From NCBI GenBank assembly GCA_026225055.1, contig JAMFSA010000118.1, forward strand, positions 1-63,981: 63,981 bases of DNA, given 5' to 3'. The notes under the pieces were generated by a model. That model saw only the letters and a program-made list of their open reading frames with translations, was not told where the DNA came from and did not search any database. Made by a program: the position numbers and the translations under genes. Below, piece after piece: positions 41,722-53,366 of the stretch. The stretch's first letter is position 1. Each line of letters opens with the position of its first letter. This DNA is from Mucilaginibacter xinganensis. GTDB taxonomy: Bacteria; Bacteroidota; Bacteroidia; Sphingobacteriales; Sphingobacteriaceae.

Positions 41722-43607
41722 AAATATAAGATTAGGGTTAACGTAATAATGGCCCCAATGGCCAGAACAATAGCATACCTGCGCACCATGCCATTTTGGG
41801 TGGCGCTCAATAGTTTATTAAGCCACAGCGCCAATGAAGCCAGGCCGTTATAAAACCGGTCAATGACATCATTTTTATCTATTTGCGCTAAAAAAATGAC
41901 CGGACGTACGATTAATGCATCATATAACAGGTCAAAGTCCCATCCCCTGTAGAAGAAATTCTGAACCGCATTGCGCTGAGGTTCGGCTGCAGGGAACGGC
42001 TTGTTATAATAAAAAGCATAAGCGCTGCCGATACCGGCAACAGCAACCAGTCCACTGATCAATTGAAACAATAATTCTGTATAATGACCGGATATGGTCA
42101 CTAAGGTTACCGGCAATGTTTTTTCAATAAAGTCTGAAAACATTGTAAAATGTCCCATATCACCCGGCAGTTCTATAAAACCGCCAACGATTGACAAAAT
42201 ACTTAATACGATCAGCGGAATGGTCATCATTAATCCGGGACGCTGCGACGGTTCTTTTTTTGCATCACCGAAAAAAGTCAGCAAGACCATTCTGAAAGCA
42301 TAAAGCGCTGTCAGGAAAGCACCGGCTAATGCGGCCAGCCATAACCATACGGAGCCTTTGTCACTGGCGTAGGAAAGCCATAAGATCTTATCCTTACTGT
42401 AAAAGCCCGCTGTTATTAGTGGAAGTGCCGATAAGGATGCCGCGCCAACTAAAAAAGTCCAGAAGGTGACCGGAAGTTTTTTCCAGAGACCGCCCATTTT
42501 GAACATATTGTGTTCTTCATCCAGCGACCATATCACTATGCCAGCGCCAAGAAACAGTAATGCCTTGAAGAAGGCATGAATCATAAAATGAAAAATAGCT
42601 GCAGACCATGCGCCGACACCCAGGGCCAGAAACATGTACCCGATCTGTGAAATGGTGGAATAGGCTAATACTCTTTTAATATCGTGTTGATTCAAAGCAG
42701 CCAGTCCGGCAACCAGCAGGGTTATGGCGCCTATGATAGCGACTATTGTTTGCGCTACCGGCGCCAGTTCAAATAACACGTGTGTTCTGGCGATCAGGTA
42801 TACGCCGGCAGTTACCATCGTAGCCGAATGTATTAATGCGGAAACTGGCGAAGGCCCGGCCATCGCATCAGGCAGCCAGGTTTGTAATGGCAATTGTGCT
42901 GATTTCCCCAATGCTCCGCCCAGTAAAAGCAAAGCCGTTGTTAAAGCTATCCCTGAGCCCACCGCCCAGGTAGCAGGTGCAGCAGTTAAAATAGTCTGGA
43001 TATTCAGTGTATGAAAATTCATAAAAAGAACGAAAAGTCCAATGGTCATCGCAAAATCCCCTACGCGGGTAACAATAAAGGCCTTTCTCGCTGCATAGCC
43101 ATTAGCCGGGTCCTTATACCAAAAGCCTATTAACAAATAGCTGCAGAGCCCTACACCTTCCCAGCCCAGGTATAGTAACAGCATATTGTCAGCCAGGACA
43201 AGCGTGAGCATAAAGCCCACAAACAGGTTCATATAAATGAAGAAACGTCTTAACCCCTCATCATTCCACATAAACTGGGCGGAATACAGGTGGATCAGCG
43301 ACCCTACAAACGTCACTACAAATATAAAAGTCAACGAAACCCCATCCAGGTGAAAGGCAATACCGGGTGATAAGCCGGCAACGTTCATCCACTGCCAGAT
43401 GGCTTCAACATAAGGCTTCCCGCCAGGATTATCCTGTAAAAAACTAATGCCAACCAGTAACGTTAATATGGCGGATAAAGAAACTGAACCCACGCCGATA
43501 AGGACACAGGCCAGGCGTGATAACTGCTTACCGGCAATGACCAGGATCAATGACCCGGCAAAGGGTAAGGCCACGATTAACCAAAGAAATTCTTTCATGC
43601 TATCCAT
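41718..43607 (-). CDS. nuoL: NADH-quinone oxidoreductase subunit L
   Basis: 629-aa subunit with the antiporter core and the long lateral C-terminal helix (terminal helices after residue 500). Family pattern: HLDGVSLTFIFVVTFVGSLIHLYS, WEGVGLCSYLLIGFWY, GKSAQLPLQTWLPDAMAGPSPVSALIHSATMVTAGVYL, KRVLAYSTISQIGYMFLALG, and the FFYRGWDFDLLYD linker. Second of the three pumping subunits. Confidence 0.94.
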   Translation of the reverse strand: MDSMKEFLWLIVALPFAGSLILVIAGKQLSRLACVLIGVGSVSLSAILTLLVGISFLQDNPGGKPYVEAIWQWMNVAGLSPGIAFHLDGVSLTFIFVVTFVGSLIHLYSAQFMWNDEGLRRFFIYMNLFVGFMLTLVLADNMLLLYLGWEGVGLCSYLLIGFWYKDPANGYAARKAFIVTRVGDFAMTIGLFVLFMNFHTLNIQTILTAAPATWAVGSGIALTTALLLLGGALGKSAQLPLQTWLPDAMAGPSPVSALIHSATMVTAGVYLIARTHVLFELAPVAQTIVAIIGAITLLVAGLAALNQHDIKRVLAYSTISQIGYMFLALGVGAWSAAIFHFMIHAFFKALLFLGAGIVIWSLDEEHNMFKMGGLWKKLPVTFWTFLVGAASLSALPLITAGFYSKDKILWLSYASDKGSVWLWLAALAGAFLTALYAFRMVLLTFFGDAKKEPSQRPGLMMTIPLIVLSILSIVGGFIELPGDMGHFTMFSDFIEKTLPVTLVTISGHYTELLFQLISGLVAVAGIGSAYAFYYNKPFPAAEPQRNAVQNFFYRGWDFDLLYDALIVRPVIFLAQIDKNDVIDRFYNGLASLALWLNKLLSATQNGMVRRYAIVLAIGAIITLTLILYL

Positions 43608-43613
43608 TTTCTT

Positions 43614-43919
43614 TTATCCTTTCATTGTACTGGCCCTGTTCGTGTCGGTCGATTTGAATTTGGCAAACATTTGAATAATTAAAGCCAGCCCCACGGCAAC
43701 CTCCGCCGCAGCCATTGTTAAAATAAAGATGAACATCACTTGCCCGTCAGCTTTCCCCCAGGCAGAACCGGCCACTATAAAGGCCAGGCCGGCAGCATTT
43801 AACATTATTTCGACGGACATCAGCATAAAAAGGATATTCCTCCGCACCAACAGCCCGGTTAATCCTGTTAAAAATAAGACGGCAGCCAGCAGCATGCCTT
43901 GTTCCAATTGGATATTCAT
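43614..43919 (-). CDS. nuoK: NADH-quinone oxidoreductase subunit K
   Basis: 101-aa three-helix subunit. Conserved membrane glutamates are in NILFMLMSVEIMLNAAGLAF and MAAAEVAVGLALII. Stop of nuoJ overlaps its start by 4 bp. Confidence 0.94.
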   Translation of the reverse strand: MNIQLEQGMLLAAVLFLTGLTGLLVRRNILFMLMSVEIMLNAAGLAFIVAGSAWGKADGQVMFIFILTMAAAEVAVGLALIIQMFAKFKSTDTNRASTMKG

Positions 43920-44449
43920 GTGATATCATTTCCTTTCTTCAAAAACCTGTGGTAAACCAACCTCTTCTTTTCACCCAGGTGATAAGCCCCCAGGGTGCCT
44001 GCCATCAGCAGGAATGCGGCCAGTTCGACCACCAGCAGGTATTTTGTGAACAGCAGCTGACCGACGGCGGCAGGGGTTATGATAGTTAACGTCAATGGAA
44101 TTGCCCGCTGGCTTAGCAGCACGTAGATCATTTCCACGAGAAGGATCAGGGAAATGACCGAAGGGCCGATCCACATTTTTTTATTTAGTAGCCCGCTTTC
44201 AGTCTTTTCACTGGCCTGACCCAGATTCAGCATCATCATGACAAAAACAAATAGTACCATAATGGCACCTGCATAAATGATCACTTCCAGCGCCGCTATA
44301 AATGGAGCGCCTAAAATAAATAGAACGACTGAGATAGCTAAGAGTGACGCGATCAAGTACAGCAAGCAATGAATGGCAATTTTTCCGGTGACGACTTTTA
44401 TAGTGGCAAAGACCGCCAGCGCAGATGCGATATAGAATATGATATTCAT
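43916..44449 (-). CDS. nuoJ: NADH-quinone oxidoreductase subunit J
   Basis: 177-aa membrane subunit with five helices; [22 protein letters not shown] is the conserved third helix segment with the pi-bulge region. Overlaps nuoI and nuoK by 4 bp each. Confidence 0.93.
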   Translation of the reverse strand: MNIIFYIASALAVFATIKVVTGKIAIHCLLYLIASLLAISVVLFILGAPFIAALEVIIYAGAIMVLFVFVMMMLNLGQASEKTESGLLNKKMWIGPSVISLILLVEMIYVLLSQRAIPLTLTIITPAAVGQLLFTKYLLVVELAAFLLMAGTLGAYHLGEKKRLVYHRFLKKGNDIT

Positions 44450-44961
44450 GGCATTAATTTTTTAATATCTACAGGTTTCTCCTCATCATTTCCCTCTCCT
44501 TTTGCTTTAACCCCGGCATCTACCCCGGCATGCTTAAAGAAGTTATAACCGGGGTATTTCCCCTGGCCGTCAATCAGCAAGTCTTCTTTTTCATATACCA
44601 GGTTTTGCCGGTTATATTCCGCCATTTCAAAGTCGGGAATGAGCTGTATCGCATCGGTGGGACAGGCTTCCTCGCAATAGCCGCAGAGTATGCAGCGCGA
44701 AAAATTGATCCGGAAGAACTCTGCCGATCTCCGGCCATTTTCATCTTCCGTTGCCTGCAGGGAGATACAATCTACCGGGCAGGCAACCGCGCATAAGTAA
44801 CAGCCAACACAGCGTTCCTGATTGTCGGGATCGCGGGTAAGCACGATCCTGCCCCGGTGCCGTGGCGGCAGATAGTTCTTTTTTTCCGGATATTCAACCG
44901 TGACCCTTTTATGGAACATGTGTAAGAAGGTGAGCCAGATTGATCTTAAAATGCTGAACAT
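44446..44961 (-). CDS. nuoI: NADH-quinone oxidoreductase subunit I (two 4Fe-4S clusters)
   Basis: 171-aa peripheral-arm subunit carrying clusters N6a and N6b: [15 protein letters not shown] and [15 protein letters not shown]. It lies between nuoH (18 bp) and nuoJ (4-bp overlap). C-terminal tail extends to KLMP. No anomalies seen. Confidence 0.94.
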   Translation of the reverse strand: MFSILRSIWLTFLHMFHKRVTVEYPEKKNYLPPRHRGRIVLTRDPDNQERCVGCYLCAVACPVDCISLQATEDENGRRSAEFFRINFSRCILCGYCEEACPTDAIQLIPDFEMAEYNRQNLVYEKEDLLIDGQGKYPGYNFFKHAGVDAGVKAKGEGNDEEKPVDIKKLMP

Positions 44962-44979
44962 GGTTTATGATTTATGACC

Positions 44980-45939
44980 TTATGATTTAAAATAGAGAAC
45001 AAGCGCGCCGGTTACCATTACATTGAGCATGGAAAGCGGAAAAAGGACTTTCCAGCCTAATGCCATCAATTGATCCGACCGGGGCCTTGGTAACGAGGCT
45101 CTTAACAAGATGAAAAACAGAATAAATGCGAACATCTTGATCAGGAACCAAAAAATCGGCGGCAAAAAAGCAGGCCCCAGCCAGCCGCCAAAAAATAGCG
45201 TTGTGGTCATGGCAGAGATCAGCGTGATCCCTAAATATTCCCCGACGAAGAACATCCCGAATTTCATCCCGGAGTATTCCGAATGATAACCGGCTACCAG
45301 TTCGCTTTCCGCTTCCGGAATGTCAAAGGGCAGGCGGCGTGTTTCCGCAATACCGGCAATAAAAAATATGATGAACCCCAAAAACTGCGGGATAAAGAAC
45401 CACCTGCCTTGCTGCGCCATCACGATGTCGCGCATATTGAAGGAGCCCGAAAGCATGACCACGCCCATCAGGGACAGGCCCATAAATACTTCATAAGAGA
45501 TCATCTGCGATGCTGCCCGTACCGCCCCGATCAGTGAATATTTATTATTGGAGGACCATCCGGCAAGGACAATACTATAAGCCCCGAAAGAAGACATACC
45601 CAGGAAAAACAAAAGGCCGATATTCAGGTTTACCACCCCTATTTCCGGCGTAAAAGGAACGACGGCAAAGCTCAGCAAAATACTGATCATCAAAATGGCG
45701 GGCGCGACAACAAAAACCTTTTTATCGGCAAACGGGGGTATCCAATCCTCCTTAAAAAATATCTTGATCATATCCGCCACAACCTGGAGTGTTCCGAAAA
45801 GACCTGTCCGGTTTGGCCCGTATCGATCCTGCCATAGGGCCAGCGTCCTTCTTTCCAGCCAGATCAGCCCGGCAGCGATCAGCACCAGCGCGAGCATGAT
45901 ACCAATAACCAATGCGATATGTAACAGAATATCAATCAT
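44980..45939 (-). CDS. nuoH: NADH-quinone oxidoreductase subunit H
   Basis: 319-aa membrane subunit lining the quinone tunnel. Markers: [63 protein letters not shown] and [28 protein letters not shown], and [13 protein letters not shown]. Overlaps the end of nuoG by 8 bp. Confidence 0.94.
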   Translation of the reverse strand: MIDILLHIALVIGIMLALVLIAAGLIWLERRTLALWQDRYGPNRTGLFGTLQVVADMIKIFFKEDWIPPFADKKVFVVAPAILMISILLSFAVVPFTPEIGVVNLNIGLLFFLGMSSFGAYSIVLAGWSSNNKYSLIGAVRAASQMISYEVFMGLSLMGVVMLSGSFNMRDIVMAQQGRWFFIPQFLGFIIFFIAGIAETRRLPFDIPEAESELVAGYHSEYSGMKFGMFFVGEYLGITLISAMTTTLFFGGWLGPAFLPPIFWFLIKMFAFILFFILLRASLPRPRSDQLMALGWKVLFPLSMLNVMVTGALVLYFKS

Positions 45940-48631
45940 TGCCAGCGATTTTTAGTGTTATGAAAAAAGGGAATGCTATTCCGGCCGTGTCCTGCAGCCC
46001 TTTCGGCAGTCCGGCTGTGCCCTCCGGCAGGCCAATATTTAATTTAACGGGGAGCCATTTTTTGTTTCCGTTTAACAGGACTTCTATTATGGCTCCCTCT
46101 CCGATACCCGCCTTTATAGCATCCGAGTCATTTAATGCGATATAAGGCTGTGGTATCCTTTCCGCTACCGCGGGGCTTTGGGCGCTCAGTTCATCAGACC
46201 CGAAAATATGATAAAGCGGCAGTACCAGCCATTCCCCTGCCTTTGGAGAAAACGCAGCCGGTATTATTTTAAAATAATCAGCTTTGCTGTTTTCGGCAGG
46301 CTCAAAAAGGCGCTTACCCGGATTGCCGCCATGCAGCTCACCGCCCACTTCTATCTGGTATTTATTGATGGCCTGCACGGAATTCCAACCGGGAGACCAG
46401 TAAAATGGCGTTAAAGTAGGCGGAGGTATGCCAACATATCCCTCCATGGTATAGGACAAAGCAGAGTCGGGATCAGCAGGTGGCCTTGGCTCGCTTACAT
46501 TTTTATCCGCATACATCGCTGTCCTGCCGCTATATCGTTGCGGTGAACGTGGTATCTTTTGGGTATCTTCCCGAAATCCGGAGGAAGGCGCCGCAGATTG
46601 AATAGCCTGCAAGGCCGGAAAAGCAGTTATAAGGCGCGCAATAACTTCGTCCAAATGTACAGGGGAACTATCATAACCAGCCATAAGCTCAGCCAGCCAT
46701 TTCCAACTGCTCCTCACATCATTTTCCGGTACGTGAACCTGATAAAATCGCTGTGCCCTGCCTTCATTACTGATAATGGTTCCGTCCGCTTCTGCAAATG
46801 TCCCGGCCGGCAGCAGCAATGTGGAATTGCGGGTGGTCTCATTTTCCAGGTAATCAAGCGAAATGATATTTGTAAAAAGTTGTAAAAAGTTATCGGTACC
46901 CGTTTTATCCATTCGTTGGTACAGGTCGTTTTCAAGGATAATAATTGATTTGGCTTCCTTCGGGACGGCTTGTTTGAAAGCCTCCTCTAAATATTGATCC
47001 GCAAGCAAAACCGATCCTATTGAATTAGCTTCAGGAAGTATATAGATAAGCCCGGCATCCTTTCCCTGGTCTTTAAGCGCATAGGCTATATTGGCAGCGG
47101 CATGGACGATGGCTTCGTTGTAAAGGCTTGTTCCTGCAATGATCAGTGGCTTTTTTGCAGCAAGCAAAGCAGCTGAAATAGTAATGGACAGCTTTTCAAC
47201 TTCCGTGTCGGCAGCAACAAAGGTCAATTGCTTGTTGATGTTTCCGGCTACCGCGTTACCTAAACCCGCAATTTGGTCAGGATGTGCATGATATACCTGG
47301 GTAGCAATGTCATCCAATTTAGTGTCATGGGCGGTAGCCACAAAGAACGGACCGGTTACCCCCTGAACAGCTTCACGGGTTGCGGCATCGTTCCAGTCGG
47401 GAATTTTTAAAGCCCGGGCAACCTCATTCGGCTCGTTCTTCGCCGCTTGACGCAGTGCCAGAGCGAGCATCGGCGCGGTATTGGTAACATCCTCTCCCAG
47501 GATGAATACGGCATCATAGGTTTTTGCTTCACTTAATGAAGGTGTTTTAACTTTACCATTGTCCAGTATTTCAATGACCTGCCGGATTAGTTTACCCTCG
47601 TGGGCAGGAACACCGGCATAAAAGTTCGTAGATCCGACCAATTCCCGCAATAAAAAATTTGATTCAAGCGAGGCTTTGGGCGACCCGATGCCGACAACGC
47701 TGTTTGCTGTATTGATGATGGCTTTTATTTCCTGAACTGCATCGCTCGATGTTATCGCTGCAAATGATCCGTTCAACATTTTAGCGGATGTTAGAATTCT
47801 TTTTGAGCTATTCACATACTCGTAACCAAATCTTCCACGGTCACACAGAAAATAGCCATTCACATCGCCATTATAACGGCTCAGTACCCTTCTGATCGTA
47901 CCATATCTTTCGCTGGTTATGATATTGCAGCCTAAACTGCATTGGTGGCAGATAGAAGGAGCATTGGTCAGGTCCCATTTACGGGTATAGTGTTTTTTTA
48001 AGGTTTTATCGGTAAAAACCCCGGTCGGGCAGACTTCCACCAGGTTGCCGCTGAATTCACTTTCGAGTACACCTTCTTCCTGCCGGCCGAAGTAAACGTC
48101 ATCATGCGCCGCAAATACATCTAAATCCTTACCGCCTGCATAGTCTTTATAAAAACGGACACAGCGGTAGCACTGGATGCAGCGGTTCATTTCATGATTC
48201 ACAAACGGACCCAAATATTGGTTGTTATGCGTCCGCTTCGTGTAACAGTATCTTCTTTGATTATGGCCGGTCATTACCGTCATATCCTGCAAATGGCATT
48301 CCCCGCCTTCGTCGCAAACGGGGCAGTCATGCGGGTGATTGGTCATCAAGGCTTCTACGTTCCCGGCACGAAACGCATGTGCTTCCGGCGCTTCAATGGA
48401 GATGCGCAGGTTATCTGCTACAGGTTCCATGCAGGCCATCACCAGCTTGCCTTTTTTATCATCGGTATCCTTATATTTGATAATAGCACATTGGCGGCAG
48501 GCACCCACTGAATGCATGGCCGGATGCCAGCAAAAATAGGGAAGATTAAGTCCAAGGGACAGCGAGGTTTCCAGCAAGTTTTTGCTGCCATCTACCTCGT
48601 AGGCTTTATCGTCAATGAATAATTTTACCAT
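45932..48631 (-). CDS. nuoG: NADH-quinone oxidoreductase subunit G
   Basis: 899-aa Fe-S/molybdopterin-like subunit. N-terminal 2Fe-2S ([15 protein letters not shown]), CxxCDxxGxCxLQ with [18 protein letters not shown], 4Fe-4S ([10 protein letters not shown]) and [10 protein letters not shown]. The large C-terminal domain is long. The start is placed at the ATG at 48631 ([15 protein letters not shown]), which shares a base with the nuoF stop codon (TAATG); an ATG at 48646 would add five residues. Extra conserved cysteines of N7 were not checked. Confidence 0.9.
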   Translation of the reverse strand: MVKLFIDDKAYEVDGSKNLLETSLSLGLNLPYFCWHPAMHSVGACRQCAIIKYKDTDDKKGKLVMACMEPVADNLRISIEAPEAHAFRAGNVEALMTNHPHDCPVCDEGGECHLQDMTVMTGHNQRRYCYTKRTHNNQYLGPFVNHEMNRCIQCYRCVRFYKDYAGGKDLDVFAAHDDVYFGRQEEGVLESEFSGNLVEVCPTGVFTDKTLKKHYTRKWDLTNAPSICHQCSLGCNIITSERYGTIRRVLSRYNGDVNGYFLCDRGRFGYEYVNSSKRILTSAKMLNGSFAAITSSDAVQEIKAIINTANSVVGIGSPKASLESNFLLRELVGSTNFYAGVPAHEGKLIRQVIEILDNGKVKTPSLSEAKTYDAVFILGEDVTNTAPMLALALRQAAKNEPNEVARALKIPDWNDAATREAVQGVTGPFFVATAHDTKLDDIATQVYHAHPDQIAGLGNAVAGNINKQLTFVAADTEVEKLSITISAALLAAKKPLIIAGTSLYNEAIVHAAANIAYALKDQGKDAGLIYILPEANSIGSVLLADQYLEEAFKQAVPKEAKSIIILENDLYQRMDKTGTDNFLQLFTNIISLDYLENETTRNSTLLLPAGTFAEADGTIISNEGRAQRFYQVHVPENDVRSSWKWLAELMAGYDSSPVHLDEVIARLITAFPALQAIQSAAPSSGFREDTQKIPRSPQRYSGRTAMYADKNVSEPRPPADPDSALSYTMEGYVGIPPPTLTPFYWSPGWNSVQAINKYQIEVGGELHGGNPGKRLFEPAENSKADYFKIIPAAFSPKAGEWLVLPLYHIFGSDELSAQSPAVAERIPQPYIALNDSDAIKAGIGEGAIIEVLLNGNKKWLPVKLNIGLPEGTAGLPKGLQDTAGIAFPFFITLKIAGND

Positions 48632-49923
48632 TATTTCCAGGGGCATTTATGTTCGTGAATATGCATTTCAAAATCTGCTTTGAAATACTTTAAAGCGCTT
48701 TGCAGCGGCTCCATTGCACCGGGTGCCAGTGCGCAAAAAGTGTTGCCAGGTGCCATATAATGGGTATGAAATTCCAAAATATTCAGATCTTCCATTTTGC
48801 CGGTACCAGTTTCCAGCGCATTAAGTATCTTGGCTGTCCAGGGTAAGCCTTCCCTGCAGGGGGTACACCAGCCGCAGGATTCCTGCGCAAAAAAACGTTC
48901 CAGGTTATGCACCATGCCGACCGGACAGGTTTTATCATCCAGTACGATAATGGTACCCGTACCAAGACGGCTTCCGGCTTTGGCCACACTGGCATAATCC
49001 ATGGCGACGTCCAGGTGTTCTTCCAATAAGAAATCGGTCGATCCTCCTCCGGGCAGCACACCTTTAAATTGATAGCCATCCAACATTCCGCCCGCGTGAT
49101 CTTCCAACAGCTCCCTTAAAGAAATACCTAAGGGAAGTTCCCATAAACCAGGTTTTTTTACTTTACCGCTTGCGCCATACAATTTGGTGCCGCCTTCGCC
49201 TGTTTTGCTCAGCTTCAGGAACCAGTCCGCGCCGTTATTGATAATATGGGGTACATTGCTCAATGTTTCTACATTATTGACGATTGTCGGCTTGCCGAAC
49301 AGCCCGCTATTGCTCGGATAAGGTGGTTTGGCTCTCGGATTGGATCTTTTACCTTCCAACGCATTGAGCAGGGCCGTTTCCTCTCCGCACATATATCGTC
49401 CCACACTGATGTGCAGCGACATATCCAGGTTAAAACCGCTTCCCAGGATGTTTTTTCCTAAATATCCTGCGTCGTATGCTTCCTGTATGGATTGAGTCAA
49501 GGCTTTTCCGGCCAGGTGATAGGCCCACCTTAAAAAAACGTAACTAAAACTGGCCTGAATGGCATAAGCGCCAATGATTATCCCTTCGATCAGTTGATGC
49601 GGGTTTCCTTCCAGCAAGAACCGGTCTTTAAAAGAACCCGGTTCCATTTCGTCTGCATTAGCGACCAAATATTTTAACTTGGCAGCATTCTCGCTGATAT
49701 CAATGGTCGACCATTTTTTTCCTGTTGAAAACCCCGCCCCGCCACGGCCTTTCAGCCCTGAATCCGTTACGATCTGGGTAATTTCCGCAGGTTTCATTTG
49801 CAGCGCTTTTTTTAGCGCGCTATAGCCTCCGGTCTTTTCGTATTCTTTCAACGTAAGCCAGCTGCCATCATTTTTGATATGCTGCGTCAGTGGCTTTTCC
49901 ATGTTATCGTTGACTGGATACAT
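48631..49923 (-). CDS. nuoF: NADH-quinone oxidoreductase subunit F
   Basis: 430-aa NADH-binding and FMN subunit. Glycine-rich GLKGRGGAGFSTGKKW (NADH), FMN segment YLVANADEMEPGSFKDR, RYMCGEETALLNALEGKR, and the N3 cluster CGWCTPCREGLPW with the last Cys in NTFCALAPG. Starts 7 bp after nuoE. ATG at 49923 or 49902. Confidence 0.93.
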   Translation of the reverse strand: MYPVNDNMEKPLTQHIKNDGSWLTLKEYEKTGGYSALKKALQMKPAEITQIVTDSGLKGRGGAGFSTGKKWSTIDISENAAKLKYLVANADEMEPGSFKDRFLLEGNPHQLIEGIIIGAYAIQASFSYVFLRWAYHLAGKALTQSIQEAYDAGYLGKNILGSGFNLDMSLHISVGRYMCGEETALLNALEGKRSNPRAKPPYPSNSGLFGKPTIVNNVETLSNVPHIINNGADWFLKLSKTGEGGTKLYGASGKVKKPGLWELPLGISLRELLEDHAGGMLDGYQFKGVLPGGGSTDFLLEEHLDVAMDYASVAKAGSRLGTGTIIVLDDKTCPVGMVHNLERFFAQESCGWCTPCREGLPWTAKILNALETGTGKMEDLNILEFHTHYMAPGNTFCALAPGAMEPLQSALKYFKADFEMHIHEHKCPWK

Positions 49924-49930
49924 TGTTCAA

Positions 49931-50407
49931 TTATTTATAAGTTTCTAAAATCGCATCGAGTTTATCCGGTGTCAGATCGCGATGCAAATCATCATTGATC
50001 ATGATAGCCGGCGCATGATCACAGGTACCCAGGCAGCAAATTGATAAAAGGGTAAACCTGTCTTCAGGCGTTGTTTCACCATAGCCTATTTTTAGCCTGT
50101 CTTTCAGGTGGCTTAAAATTTCCTCGTAACCCATGATCCAGCAGCTTACGCTGTCACATACCATAATCACATGCCTACCTACAGGTCTGCGGAATATCAA
50201 ACTATAATAAGTTGCTACACTGTCTATAGCCGCCGGTGACATCTCCAGTAGTTCCGCAAGTTCCTTTACTGCATCGTCAGATACCCAGCGATGATTTTTC
50301 TGAATGATCTTTAAACCTTCGATACAGGCCGCGCTTCTTAATGGAAAATGCTGATAGACCTTTTCTATTTCCGTTATATCTTCGTTTGTTAAAATTTTCT
50401 CTGTCAT
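49931..50407 (-). CDS. nuoE: NADH-quinone oxidoreductase subunit E
   Basis: 158-aa thioredoxin-like 2Fe-2S subunit. Cluster N1a cysteines: VCDSVSCWIMG and CCLGTCDHAPAIMIND. Follows the nuoCD gene by 10 bp. Bacterial NuoE is normally about 160 residues, so the length is right. Confidence 0.93.
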   Translation of the reverse strand: MTEKILTNEDITEIEKVYQHFPLRSAACIEGLKIIQKNHRWVSDDAVKELAELLEMSPAAIDSVATYYSLIFRRPVGRHVIMVCDSVSCWIMGYEEILSHLKDRLKIGYGETTPEDRFTLLSICCLGTCDHAPAIMINDDLHRDLTPDKLDAILETYK

Positions 50408-50417
50408 ATCAAATATT

Positions 50418-52154
50418 TTAGCGGTCTACATCTGATAATACATAGTCCACACTGCCCAGTATGGCCATCAGATCAGGCAATGTATACCCCTGGGCTATTA
50501 AAGGCACCAGTTGCATATGCGGAAAAGAAGGCGTCCTGATCCTTGTCCTGTAAGAGGTGACATTACCATCCGAGATCAGGTAATACCCGTTGTTGCCTTT
50601 AGTGGCTTCCACACTGCAAAATGCTTCCCCCGGGGGAATTACCGGCCCCCAGCTTACATTCAGAAAGTGATGGATCAGGGTTTCAATATCTTCCAGCGTG
50701 TTTTTCTTTACCGGCGGCGTGGTCAGCGGGTGATCGGATTTATAAGGCCCTTCGGGCATATTGTTCACGCATTGCTGGATGATGCGCAGGCTTTGGCGCA
50801 TCTCTTCTACCCGTACACCTGCCCGGTCATAGCAATCGCCGTTTTTTCCGGTCGGGACATCAAATTCAAAATTTTCGTAACCCGAATAGGGCTGCTTTTT
50901 TCTAAAATCCCATTCAAACCCGGTAGCCCTGAGGCCGGGGCCGGTTATACCCCATTCAATAGCTTCTTCTGTAGTATAAATCCCTATCCCAACCGTGCGG
51001 GCTTTGAAGATGCTGTTCTTCATCACCATCCCATCGTATTCATCTAACCGCTTAGGGAAATAATCAATAAATTCCTGTATTAAATTTTTCCAGCCGTTCG
51101 GCAAATCCTGTGTTACCCCACCAATACGGAACCAACTGGGATGCATCCTGGCGCCGCATATCGCTTCCACAATATCAAATACTTTTTCCCGGTCATTAAA
51201 CATGAAAAATACCGGAGATAACATCCCCAGGTCACCTGCGAAGGTGCCGTACCAGACTAAATGACTGGATATCCTGAACAGCTCGCTCATCATGATCCGG
51301 ATCATCTGCGCCCGCTCGGGAACGATGATGCCGCCCAATTTTTCTACCGCCATTACGTAGGGAAAATTATTCATTACGCCGCCGAGGTATTCTACCCGGT
51401 CGGTATAGGGGATGTAGGAATGCCAGGACTGTCGTTCGCCCATTTTTTCAGCGCCCCGATGGTGAAACCCGATGTCGGGCACCACGTTCACGATATCTTC
51501 CCCGTCAAGTTGTACCACCAGCCTTAAAATTCCATGAGTGCCCGGATGCTGCGGACCGAGGTTGAGGAACATCAATTCGTCATCTGCGATGGTTTTATCC
51601 AATCCCCATTCTTCCGGTTTAAACTGCATGGCCGCTTGTTCGGCTACCTGTTTAGCTTCCGGCAATTGAAATGGTGCCATTTCGGTAGCACGGGCTGGGT
51701 GACATTTTTGCAAGGGGTGTCCGATCCAGGTCTTTGGCATCAAAATACGTCGCAGGTCAGGGTGCCCGGAGAATTTAACACCAAAAAGGTCGTAAACTTC
51801 CCTTTCGTACCAATTGGCAGAAGCCCATACAGCTGTGATAGAGGGAATGACTGTTTGAGCAGTTAAGGGTACTTTGATGCGGATAAAACTATTTCGCTCA
51901 AAAGACAACAATTGATAAACGATGGTATAAATGCTTTCAGGATGTTCATCCCGGTTGTTTTTTGCCTGCTCATCGATAGCCGTCAGGTCATATAACATTT
52001 TATAGGGCTGATCCAGTTCATTTTTCAAAAAGTTAAGTATGCCGATAATACTTCCAGCATCAGCCCATACCGTAGGAAATTCATCCTTCGTGAGTTGAAC
52101 AGAAAGAATTCCCTCCTGGAACTTATCTTTTAGTATGAAAACAATATCCGGCAT
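50418..52154 (-). CDS. nuoCD: NADH-quinone oxidoreductase fused subunit C/D
   Basis: 578-aa fusion: the first ~150 residues are NuoC ([32 protein letters not shown]), the rest from about 190 is NuoD ([64 protein letters not shown]). NuoC and NuoD are separate genes in many bacteria; fusion is known in enterics and a few other groups. The length is about what a fusion needs with no missing motifs. It lies 51 bp after nuoB. Confidence 0.93.
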   Translation of the reverse strand: MPDIVFILKDKFQEGILSVQLTKDEFPTVWADAGSIIGILNFLKNELDQPYKMLYDLTAIDEQAKNNRDEHPESIYTIVYQLLSFERNSFIRIKVPLTAQTVIPSITAVWASANWYEREVYDLFGVKFSGHPDLRRILMPKTWIGHPLQKCHPARATEMAPFQLPEAKQVAEQAAMQFKPEEWGLDKTIADDELMFLNLGPQHPGTHGILRLVVQLDGEDIVNVVPDIGFHHRGAEKMGERQSWHSYIPYTDRVEYLGGVMNNFPYVMAVEKLGGIIVPERAQMIRIMMSELFRISSHLVWYGTFAGDLGMLSPVFFMFNDREKVFDIVEAICGARMHPSWFRIGGVTQDLPNGWKNLIQEFIDYFPKRLDEYDGMVMKNSIFKARTVGIGIYTTEEAIEWGITGPGLRATGFEWDFRKKQPYSGYENFEFDVPTGKNGDCYDRAGVRVEEMRQSLRIIQQCVNNMPEGPYKSDHPLTTPPVKKNTLEDIETLIHHFLNVSWGPVIPPGEAFCSVEATKGNNGYYLISDGNVTSYRTRIRTPSFPHMQLVPLIAQGYTLPDLMAILGSVDYVLSDVDR

Positions 52155-52205
52155 TTAATTTCTTTTAAACAGGTGACTATTAATTTTGCTGTAGACTATT
52201 CATCT

Positions 52206-52841
52206 TTATATTTCGTCTGGTGACCTTAAGCTGGTCATCCGCATTCTTTCTTCTCTTTTACTCTCTTTTAATGATATTTCCGGAGGTTTGATGATCCCCT
52301 GCGGCCCGACTACCCAATTGAGCGGCCTTCTTTCCTGGCCGATCTGATCGCGCATCAACAACAGGCCTTCCATAAAAGCGTCCGGCCGGGGCGGGCAACC
52401 CGTCACATATACATCAACCGGCATGAATTTATCCACACCCTGCACTACACTGTATATATCGTACATACCACCCGAATTAGCGCACGACCCCATTGAGATC
52501 ACCCAGCGCGGCGCCATCATCTGTTCGTATAATTGTCTGATCACCGGAGCCATCTTAATAAAAACCGTACCGGCTACGATCATCATATCCGCTTCTCTGG
52601 GTGTTCCCCTGATCACTTCGCTGCCAAACCTGGCGATATCATATTTGCTGGTCAAACTGGTGGCCATTTCTACGTAGCAGCAGGACAACCCGAAATTGAA
52701 CGGCCATACGGAATTTTTCCTACCCCAGGCCACCATGCTTTCCATATTGGTGAGCACGATCGACTGTTGTACCGTTTCTTCGAACGAACTATTCCCGCTT
52801 GTTGCAGCGGGATCATTTACCTTACTTGTCCACCACGTCAT
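52206..52841 (-). CDS. nuoB: NADH-quinone oxidoreductase subunit B
   Basis: 211-aa subunit carrying cluster N2: [36 protein letters not shown]. Start chosen at [10 protein letters not shown] (ATG 52841), which overlaps the end of nuoA by 20 bp; an upstream start at 52916 would overlap by 95 bp and lacks homology. C-terminal extension of about 30 residues. Confidence 0.92.
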   Translation of the reverse strand: MTWWTSKVNDPAATSGNSSFEETVQQSIVLTNMESMVAWGRKNSVWPFNFGLSCCYVEMATSLTSKYDIARFGSEVIRGTPREADMMIVAGTVFIKMAPVIRQLYEQMMAPRWVISMGSCANSGGMYDIYSVVQGVDKFMPVDVYVTGCPPRPDAFMEGLLLMRDQIGQERRPLNWVVGPQGIIKPPEISLKESKREERMRMTSLRSPDEI

Positions 52842-53268
52842 AATTTTTCGTCCTTTTAATTTTTTGATGGTAAGCTGCCAAAATCTTTTTACTGTCAGGC
52901 CCAAATTCCAGGGCACCTATCGACCATTCATAGATCAGCACGCAGGCAGATATGCTGATAAATATGCAAATGCTGATATATCCTGCCCATCCCAGTGTTT
53001 TAACCGATATCGCCCAGGCGAAAATGAAAACTGCCTGGACGTCGAAAATCACAAAGAACAGGGCGATGATATAGAAATGGACAGGAAAGAGCATCCTGGC
53101 CGTTCCGTCCGCAATTACGCCCCCTTCATATACATCGTCTGTAGCCGGTTCCTTATGCCTTTCGCCTAAGAAATAAGAGAGCAATAACATGCCGCTTACT
53201 AATAGTACGACAGCTGTTCCATAAACCAGAAAAGGCCATAATAAAGTGGTGCTCTCAGAATGTTCCAT
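52822..53268 (-). CDS. nuoA: NADH-quinone oxidoreductase subunit A
   Basis: 148-aa three-helix membrane subunit; [46 protein letters not shown] contains the conserved region (EcGxxP...RxFxVrFYLIAxxFxxFDxExxF). The expected acidic residue of the second motif reads D in FDVQ instead of FDVE. Start at ATG 53268 (MEHSEST); an upstream ATG at 53289 is possible. First gene of the 13-gene operon; the 38-bp motif lies 99 bp upstream. Confidence 0.92.
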   Translation of the reverse strand: MEHSESTTLLWPFLVYGTAVVLLVSGMLLLSYFLGERHKEPATDDVYEGGVIADGTARMLFPVHFYIIALFFVIFDVQAVFIFAWAISVKTLGWAGYISICIFISISACVLIYEWSIGALEFGPDSKKILAAYHQKIKRTKNYDVVDK

Positions 53269-53366
53269 TTTTTTTATAAGTAAATACACGGCGATCAGTA
53301 TCTTTTTAAATGCCTTAAAAAGTTACTGCCGCCTGTCTATAAAGTTGAGGGATTATAAATTATCGG

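Noticed and set aside
50511..51047. Plus-strand 178-codon frame inside nuoCD
   Set aside because: Shadow of a highly conserved gene; no independent start signal.
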